64,000 nucleotides of DNA from Vreelandella subterranea (GTDB lineage Bacteria; Pseudomonadota; Gammaproteobacteria; Pseudomonadales; Halomonadaceae), in the NCBI RefSeq assembly GCF_900111305.1, contig NZ_FOGS01000003.1, positions 196,090 through 260,089 of the forward strand. Reading direction: 5' to 3'. A program made the translations under genes and the position numbers. Under the pieces are notes generated by a model. That model was not told the DNA's origin. It did not search any database and saw nothing but the letters and a program-made list of their open reading frames with translations. How positions within the stretch are numbered: position 1 is the stretch's first letter; each line of letters starts with the position of its first letter. Shown here piece by piece: positions 58,764 to 64,000 of this stretch.

Positions 58764-58822
58764 GGGTCGAGCATCGACCCGATCGTCATCGGGAGCCAGC
58801 CTCCCCCCAAGGAGTTACCTCC
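58764..58822 (+). promoter_or_regulatory. Chain of alternative hairpins in the hslV leader
   Basis: Three stems overlap so that each excludes the next: GGGTCGA(58764-70)/TCGACCC(74-80), CCCGAT(78-83)/ATCGGG(88-93), GGGAG(91-95)/CTCCC(58801-05). The Shine-Dalgarno GGAG (58811-14) can pair with CTCC at 58801-04 or at 58819-22, immediately before the ATG. If transcribed, this could control hslV translation, for example by temperature. Escherichia coli hslVU also has a structured leader. The transcription start is unknown. Confidence 0.4.
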
Positions 58823-59356
58823 ATGACCACCATCGTATCCGTGCGTCGCGGAAACCAAGTCGCCCTGGCGGGTGACGGCCAGGTATCGCTGGGCAATACC
58901 GTGATGAAAGGCAATGCCAGCAAGGTACGCCGCCTCTACCGGGGCAAGGTACTGGCGGGCTTTGCGGGCGGCACCGCCGATGCTTTCACCCTGTTTGAAC
59001 GCTTTGAAGCCCAGCTTGAAAAATACCAGGGGCACCTCACCAAGGCCGCCGTCGAGCTTGCCAAGGACTGGCGCACCGACCGCGCCCTGCGCCGCCTTGA
59101 AGCCCTGTTGGCCGTGGCCGACCACAGTGCTTCGCTGATCATTACCGGCAACGGTGACGTCGTCGAGCCCGAGCGCGGCATCATCGCCATTGGTTCCGGC
59201 GGCAACTATGCGCAAGCCAGTGCTCGGGCGCTGCTCGAAAATACCGAACTGGGCGCCCGGGAGATCACCGAAAAATCTCTCGCTATCGCCGGTGACATCT
59301 GCGTGTTCACCAATCACCACATCACGCTTGAAGAGCTGAACACCAACGAACGTTGA
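58823..59356 (+). CDS. hslV: ATP-dependent protease subunit HslV (ClpQ)
   Basis: 177 residues. After removal of Met1 the N-terminal nucleophile is Thr2 ([10 protein letters not shown]). Proteasome beta-type fold with [14 protein letters not shown] and [15 protein letters not shown] ([11 protein letters not shown]) motifs. It is the proteolytic double ring of the HslUV complex, degrading misfolded proteins and regulators. AAGGAG lies 8 bases before ATG 58823. hslU follows after 10 bases. Confidence 0.98.
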   Translation: MTTIVSVRRGNQVALAGDGQVSLGNTVMKGNASKVRRLYRGKVLAGFAGGTADAFTLFERFEAQLEKYQGHLTKAAVELAKDWRTDRALRRLEALLAVADHSASLIITGNGDVVEPERGIIAIGSGGNYAQASARALLENTELGAREITEKSLAIAGDICVFTNHHITLEELNTNER

Positions 59357-59366
59357 GGCCCCTTTT

Positions 59367-60689
59367 ATGACCCAGATGACACCCCGCGAAATCGTCCACG
59401 CCCTGGATCAATATATTATTGGCCAACAGGATGCCAAACGCGCCGTCGCCATTGCCCTGCGCAACCGCTGGCGCCGCATGCAGCTTGACGATGAGCTGCG
59501 CCCGGAGGTCACGCCCAAGAACATCCTGATGATCGGCCCCACCGGCGTGGGTAAAACCGAGATTGCCCGCCGCCTGGCCAAACTGGCGCGTGCACCGTTC
59601 ATCAAGGTCGAGGCCACCAAGTTCACCGAGGTGGGCTACGTGGGTCGCGACGTTGAATCGATCATTCGCGACCTGATCGAAGCGGCCATCAAGATGGTCC
59701 GCGAACACGCCAAGGAAGAAGTCGCCCACCGGGCCGAGGATGCCGCCGAAGACCGCATTCTCGATGCGCTACTGCCGCCGCCCCGCGGCCAGGAAGACAA
59801 GCCGCGCGAGGATAACGGCACCCGCCAGACATTCCGCAAGAAGCTGCGTGAAGGCGAACTGGACGACAAGGAAATCGATATCGAGATTTCCGCCCAGGGT
59901 CAGGGTATCGACATCATGACGCCTCCCGGCATGGAAGAGATGACCAGCCAGCTGCAGAGCCTGTTTTCCAACATGGGCCAGCAGAAGCGCGAAACACGCC
60001 GTGTCAAGGTCAAGGAAGCCTTCGGCCTGTTGCGCGACGAAGAGGCCAGCAAGCTGGTCAACGAGGAAGAGATCAAGGCCCGCGCCGTGGAAGCGGTCGA
60101 GCAGCACGGTATCGTTTTCCTGGATGAAATCGACAAGGTCGCCAAGGGCAGCGGCCAGTCGAGCGGCGGCGAAGTCTCTCGCGAGGGTGTGCAGCGCGAC
60201 TTGCTGCCGCTTATCGAAGGGTCGACCGTCTCGACCAAGTACGGCATGGTCAAGACCGACCACATCCTGTTTATCGCCTCCGGTGCCTTCCATCTGTCGC
60301 GGCCGTCGGATCTGATCCCCGAACTGCAGGGCCGCCTGCCCATCCGCGTCGAGCTGGATGCGCTGACCCCCGGCGACTTCAAGCGCATCCTGACCGAACC
60401 GTCGGCGTCGCTGACCAGGCAATACACGGCCCTGCTGGCCACCGAAGGGCTGGACATCGAGTTCACCCAGGACGGTATCGAGCGCATCGCCGAAATTTCC
60501 TGGCAGGTCAACGAAGGTACCGAGAACATCGGCGCGCGTCGCCTGCATACCGTCATGGAGCGCCTGCTGGAAGAGGCCTCGTTCAAGGGCGGCGACATGG
60601 AAAGCCCGCTGGTGATCGATGCCGATTACGTGAATGCCCAGCTAGGTGAGCTAGCCGTCGACGAAGACCTGTCGCGCTATATTCTGTAA
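59367..60689 (+). CDS. hslU: ATP-dependent protease ATPase subunit HslU (ClpY)
   Basis: 440 residues of AAA+ type. Walker A is GPTGVGKT (57-64), Walker B VFLDEID, with the I domain (~110-245) and the C-terminal EDLSRYIL that inserts into HslV to activate it. It unfolds substrates for HslV. GAGG lies 8 bases before ATG 59367. Confidence 0.98.
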   Translation: MTQMTPREIVHALDQYIIGQQDAKRAVAIALRNRWRRMQLDDELRPEVTPKNILMIGPTGVGKTEIARRLAKLARAPFIKVEATKFTEVGYVGRDVESIIRDLIEAAIKMVREHAKEEVAHRAEDAAEDRILDALLPPPRGQEDKPREDNGTRQTFRKKLREGELDDKEIDIEISAQGQGIDIMTPPGMEEMTSQLQSLFSNMGQQKRETRRVKVKEAFGLLRDEEASKLVNEEEIKARAVEAVEQHGIVFLDEIDKVAKGSGQSSGGEVSREGVQRDLLPLIEGSTVSTKYGMVKTDHILFIASGAFHLSRPSDLIPELQGRLPIRVELDALTPGDFKRILTEPSASLTRQYTALLATEGLDIEFTQDGIERIAEISWQVNEGTENIGARRLHTVMERLLEEASFKGGDMESPLVIDADYVNAQLGELAVDEDLSRYIL

Positions 60690-60695
60690 CCTGTT

Positions 60696-60717
60696 GGCTC
60701 GGCAGGGATGCCGAGCC
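60696..60717 (+). terminator. Hairpin after hslU
   Basis: GGCTCGGCA-GGGA-TGCCGAGCC, a perfect 9-bp stem 6 bases after the hslU stop but without a T run, so the next gene may still be reached. Confidence 0.45.
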
Positions 60718-60767
60718 TTGGCGCGCCATCCCTGGCCGCCGACACCCAGCCGCTTTTGAGGTGTATC

Positions 60768-61151
60768 ATGACTGCTCCCACGCCCACCCGGGTTCACTAT
60801 CACAAGTCGACCCGCGAGCTTGAGCTCGGCTACGCCAATGGCGAAAGCTATCGCCTGCCGGTAGAACTGCTGCGGGTTTACTCGCCCTCTGCCGAGGTAC
60901 GCGGCCATGGCGGCGATACCGCCGTGCTGCAGGTCGGCAAAAAGGATGTAGGGCTGCAAAACATCACCCCGGCAGGCAACTACGCGCTCAAACTGCACTT
61001 TGACGACGGCCACGACAGCGGCCTGTTCAGCTGGAACTACCTCTATGATCTGGCCCAGCATCAAACGGCCTACTGGGAAAACTACCTGCAACGGCTGGAG
61101 GAGGCCGGGGCCTCCCGCGAGCCTACCAGTATCCAGTTCAAACAGCTGTGA
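60768..61151 (+). CDS. DUF971 / GBBH-like N-terminal domain protein
   Basis: 127 residues, a single DUF971 domain as found at the N terminus of gamma-butyrobetaine hydroxylase (WxYLYDL-like SWNYLYDLA and the YxLPxELLRVYSPSAEV block). In other proteins this domain is linked to Fe-S or metal handling, but a free-standing function is not known. GAGG lies 6 bases before ATG 60768. It often follows hslVU in gammaproteobacteria, as here. Confidence 0.9.
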   Translation: MTAPTPTRVHYHKSTRELELGYANGESYRLPVELLRVYSPSAEVRGHGGDTAVLQVGKKDVGLQNITPAGNYALKLHFDDGHDSGLFSWNYLYDLAQHQTAYWENYLQRLEEAGASREPTSIQFKQL

Positions 61152-61273
61152 CGTAACGCCCCAGAGCAAACGCAGACAAGTCGGGGCGGACAAGGCTACA
61201 ATGTCGTCAACCTTATCAATGCGGCGACCGCTGGGTCGACGCTCATCGCCTCGAACGCTGGAGCCAGAGCCCC

Positions 61274-62029
61274 ATGAGCCCCACGGATAAACGCACGACC
61301 GATTTTGGTTATCAGGAAGTGCCTCTCGACGAAAAAGCCTCTCGGGTAGCCGACGTTTTCCACTCGGTCGCCGCACGTTACGACGTCATGAACGACCTGA
61401 TGTCGATGGGCATTCATCGTGTCTGGAAACGCCTCACCATCGAGCGCGCCGGCGTTCGGCCGGGCCACCAGGTGCTCGATATTGCAGGCGGCACCGGTGA
61501 TCTGACACTTAAATTTTCCCGCCTGGTCGGCCCGCGGGGCAAAGTTGTGCTCGCCGATATCAACGCCTCCATGCTCAACGTGGGTCGCGACAAGCTGATG
61601 GACAACGGCGTGGGCAGCAACGTCGAGTATGTGCAGGCCAATGCCGAATGCCTGCCGTTTCCCGACAACAGCTTTGACTGCATCACCATCGCGTTTGGCT
61701 TGCGTAATGTCACCGACAAGGACGCCGCGCTGCGTTCCATGGCACGTGTCCTCAAACCCGGCGGCCGCCTGCTGGTGCTGGAGTTCTCCAAACCCAACAA
61801 CCCGCTGCTGACCAAGGCCTACGACGAATATTCTTTCCGCCTGTTGCCGAAAATGGGCGAATGGGTGGCAGGCGACGGCGAAAGCTACCGCTATCTGGCG
61901 GAATCGATTCGTATGCACCCCGACCAGGAAACGCTGAAAAGCATGATGGAAGACGCCGGCCTGGAACGGGTGGAGTACACCAATTTAACCGGCGGCATCG
62001 TGGCACTGCACCGCGGCATCAAGCTATGA
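61274..62029 (+). CDS. ubiE: Ubiquinone/menaquinone C-methyltransferase UbiE
   Basis: 251 residues. The family blocks [17 protein letters not shown], the SAM loop [11 protein letters not shown] and the [12 protein letters not shown] region are clear. It performs the C-methylation step in ubiquinone synthesis (and menaquinone where made). GGAG lies about 10 bases before ATG 61274. It begins the ubiE-ubiJ-ubiB run. Confidence 0.97.
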   Translation: MSPTDKRTTDFGYQEVPLDEKASRVADVFHSVAARYDVMNDLMSMGIHRVWKRLTIERAGVRPGHQVLDIAGGTGDLTLKFSRLVGPRGKVVLADINASMLNVGRDKLMDNGVGSNVEYVQANAECLPFPDNSFDCITIAFGLRNVTDKDAALRSMARVLKPGGRLLVLEFSKPNNPLLTKAYDEYSFRLLPKMGEWVAGDGESYRYLAESIRMHPDQETLKSMMEDAGLERVEYTNLTGGIVALHRGIKL

Positions 62030-62051
62030 CACCAACCACCGAGAGGTCAGC

Positions 62052-62690
62052 ATGCTGCTAACCCCGACCCTGCTGCTGGCCGGATGTGAACGCACGCTGA
62101 ACGCCCTGCTTGCCCGTGACCCGGCGTCACCCGCGCGGCTTGCCAGACTTTCGGGGAGTCGCCTGCTGGTGCGTTTCGAACAGCCCAGGCTCGCCCTGGT
62201 GCTTCATTATCACGACGCCGGGATCGACCTGCTGCGCGCTGACGATCTCGATGACCGCCACGCTGATGCCGTCGTGGAACTGACCCCCGAAACCCTGTCA
62301 GCCTGGCTTGGCGGCACGTCGGTCGAGCAGCTGATGTTTGAAGGCAAGCTGGCGATACGCGGCCAGGTGCATTTACTGGAAGCGACGCGCACGCTGCTCC
62401 TCGACCTGGATCTCGACTGGGAAAACGAACTGGCACGCTGGCTTGGGGATACGCCTGCCCACTCGCTGGCCGAGGGCGTGCGGCGAGCGGCTGACTGGGG
62501 TCTGCGTACCAGGGACGAACTGGTGCAGGACGTCGCCGAGTACGTGTTTGAAGAAGCCCGCCTGCTGCCTGGCCGACAGCAGCGTGATGTATTACGCGAC
62601 CAGTTGACCGCCCTCGAGGTGGCGACTGACCGCCTGGAGGCCCGCTTTAAGCGCCTCGACCGACGGCTGCGAGCAGGAGCGCGCCAATGA
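62052..62690 (+). CDS. ubiJ: Ubiquinone biosynthesis accessory protein UbiJ (SCP2 domain)
   Basis: 212 residues. An SCP2 lipid-binding domain occupies about 1-115 and a helical, coiled-coil-prone C-terminal part ends in [13 protein letters not shown]. In Escherichia coli UbiJ with UbiK organises the cytosolic Ubi complex by binding the lipid intermediates. GAGAGG lies 5 bases before ATG 62052. Its stop overlaps the ubiB start (ATGA). Confidence 0.93.
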   Translation: MLLTPTLLLAGCERTLNALLARDPASPARLARLSGSRLLVRFEQPRLALVLHYHDAGIDLLRADDLDDRHADAVVELTPETLSAWLGGTSVEQLMFEGKLAIRGQVHLLEATRTLLLDLDLDWENELARWLGDTPAHSLAEGVRRAADWGLRTRDELVQDVAEYVFEEARLLPGRQQRDVLRDQLTALEVATDRLEARFKRLDRRLRAGARQ

Positions 62691-64000
62691 GTTTGCGGCT
62701 GTTTCGCATCAGCTGGGTGATCGCCCGCTACCGTCTGGATACGCTCCTGCCGCTTGATCGCCTGCCCTGGTGGCTGCGCTTCCTGCTGTGGTTCTCGCCG
62801 CTACGCCTGCTGCCCATCGGACAGCGTTCCCGTGGCGAGCGCCTTCGCCTCGCGCTGGAAACGCTGGGGCCGATTTTTATCAAATTCGGCCAGATGCTTT
62901 CCACCCGCCGCGACCTGTTGCCCGAAGACATCGCCGACGAACTCAAGCGCTTGCAGGATCAGGTGCCCCCCTTTCCGGGTGAGCACGCCGTGACCCGGGT
63001 GGAAAAAGAACTCGACATGTCGCTCAGCGATGCCTTTGCGTTCTTCGACCCGGCGCCTCTGGCCTCGGCTTCCATTGCGCAGGTTCATGTCGCCCAGCTG
63101 CATAGCGGCGAAGACGTGGTGGTCAAGATCATTCGCCCCGGCATCGACCGCATCATGCGTCAGGACATGGCGCTGATGTACCAGGTGGCCAAGTTGCTCG
63201 CCAAGGTACCCGAAGCGCGCCGCCTGCGCCCGGTGGAAGTCATCAGGGACTACGAGTCCACGCTGTTCGACGAGCTTGACCTGTACAAGGAGGCCGCCAA
63301 CACCTCGCAGCTCAAGCGCAACTTCAAAGACTCCCCGCTGCTGTTCGTACCGACCATCTACTGGCCGTTCACCCGCCGCCACGTCATGGTTCAGGAACGT
63401 ATTCGCGGCGTGCCCGTTGCCGACCTGGACACCCTCAAGGCCAACGGCACCAACCTTAAGAAACTCGCCGAACGCGGCGTGGAAATCTTCTTTACCCAGG
63501 TATTTCGCGACAATTTCTTCCATGCCGACATGCACCCCGGCAATATCTTCGTCAACTGCGATAACCCGGAAGATCCGCAATATATCGCCATTGACTGCGG
63601 CATTGTCGGTAGCCTGACCCGGGAGGACCAGGATTACCTGGCCCGCAACCTGCTGGCATTTTTCCATCAGGACTATTACGAAGTCGCCGCGCTGCACATC
63701 GAGTCCGGCTGGGTGGGCGAAAACACCCGCGCCAACGAGTTTGCAGCGGCGATTCGCACGGTGTGCGAACCGATCCTGGAAAAACCGTTGAAAGATATAT
63801 CCTTCGGCCAGGTCCTGCTGGGGCTGTTCCAGACCGCGCGGCGCTTTAATATGGAAGTACAGCCCCAACTGGTACTCTTGCAGAAAACCCTGCTCAATAT
63901 CGAGGGCCTGGGTCGGCAGCTTTACCCTGACCTGGACCTGTGGAGCACGGCCAAGCCCTATCTCGAGCAGTGGATGAAAGAACGGGCAGGTGTCGGCGGT
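62687..64000 (+). CDS. ubiB: UbiB, ABC1/ADCK atypical kinase (3' end outside the window)
   Basis: 438 codons are visible and the frame is still open at the window end; the family is about 540 residues, so the two C-terminal membrane helices are missing. Family marks are the KxGQ motif KFGQ (66-69), the Ala-rich nucleotide loop SASIAQVH (127-134), Lys147, HADMHPGN (279-286) and the metal-binding DCG (303-305). UbiB is an ATPase needed for ubiquinone synthesis, probably by extracting lipid intermediates from the membrane. Start ATG 62687 overlaps the ubiJ stop. Confidence 0.96.
   Translation, partial: MSLRLFRISWVIARYRLDTLLPLDRLPWWLRFLLWFSPLRLLPIGQRSRGERLRLALETLGPIFIKFGQMLSTRRDLLPEDIADELKRLQDQVPPFPGEHAVTRVEKELDMSLSDAFAFFDPAPLASASIAQVHVAQLHSGEDVVVKIIRPGIDRIMRQDMALMYQVAKLLAKVPEARRLRPVEVIRDYESTLFDELDLYKEAANTSQLKRNFKDSPLLFVPTIYWPFTRRHVMVQERIRGVPVADLDTLKANGTNLKKLAERGVEIFFTQVFRDNFFHADMHPGNIFVNCDNPEDPQYIAIDCGIVGSLTREDQDYLARNLLAFFHQDYYEVAALHIESGWVGENTRANEFAAAIRTVCEPILEKPLKDISFGQVLLGLFQTARRFNMEVQPQLVLLQKTLLNIEGLGRQLYPDLDLWSTAKPYLEQWMKERAGVGG

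Overview
This window is a chromosomal segment of a high-GC gammaproteobacterium. Gene content and gene order (dapA-bamC-purC, scpA-scpB-rluB, purL next to mltF, argS followed by a SPOR protein and hslVU, ubiE-ubiJ-ubiB, and a CrbS/CrbR-Acs-ActP acetate block), together with several acidic low-complexity linkers, fit a moderate halophile of the Halomonas type. That assignment is inference from proteins and gene order; no rRNA is present to confirm it. Almost everything is core metabolism or housekeeping. I see no prophage, insertion sequence, integron, CRISPR array or obvious genomic island.

Layout. 1-263: tRNA-Asp and tRNA-Val with a promoter. 347-5059: an alpha/beta hydrolase, hemN with a well-placed ANR/FNR box, the ANR regulator itself, ttcA, and a degenerate DnaQ-type exonuclease. 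5056-17231: an acetate-use region made of a cNMP/CBS/nucleotidyltransferase protein, a two-subunit sodium/solute symporter, a small membrane protein, a giant transporter-like hybrid sensor kinase (CrbS type), its LuxR-type response regulator (CrbR type) and acetyl-CoA synthetase. 17414-22000: sprT-like protease, YgfB-like protein, clsB-rsmJ-tsaB, adk. 22234-26995: pyruvate dehydrogenase aceE-aceF with a long regulated-looking leader. 27345-30986: ampD, nadC, GNAT, trmO, purC. 31019-37867: bamC, dapA, bcp, an AI-2E/PerM family permease with tusA, bepA, nadA. 38073-38350: two identical tRNA-Lys genes. 38399-42895: rluB, scpB, scpA, radD. 42975-50529: purL, then mltF and a diguanylate cyclase in apparent operon. 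50531-53240: tadA, tesB, malic enzyme. 53586-58686: rpmE, priA, argS, SPOR protein. 58823-64000: hslV, hslU, a DUF971 protein, ubiE, ubiJ and ubiB (cut by the window end).

How it fits together. The clearest functional theme is two-carbon metabolism. Acetate is taken up by the DUF4212/SSS symporter, activated by Acs, and probably sensed through CrbS/CrbR. Pyruvate dehydrogenase and malic enzyme also lie in the window. The least explained part is the cNMP-CBS-nucleotidyltransferase protein, translationally coupled to an exonuclease-fold protein that has lost key catalytic residues, sitting divergently from the acetate transporter.

The best candidates for something undescribed are: (i) that nucleotidyltransferase/pseudo-exonuclease pair; (ii) a chain of mutually exclusive short hairpins running into the hslV Shine-Dalgarno; (iii) a similar sequence motif upstream of both acs and the acetate symporter; and (iv) a palindrome in the aceE leader. 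All coordinates of sites were read by eye, and no homology search or folding program was run.
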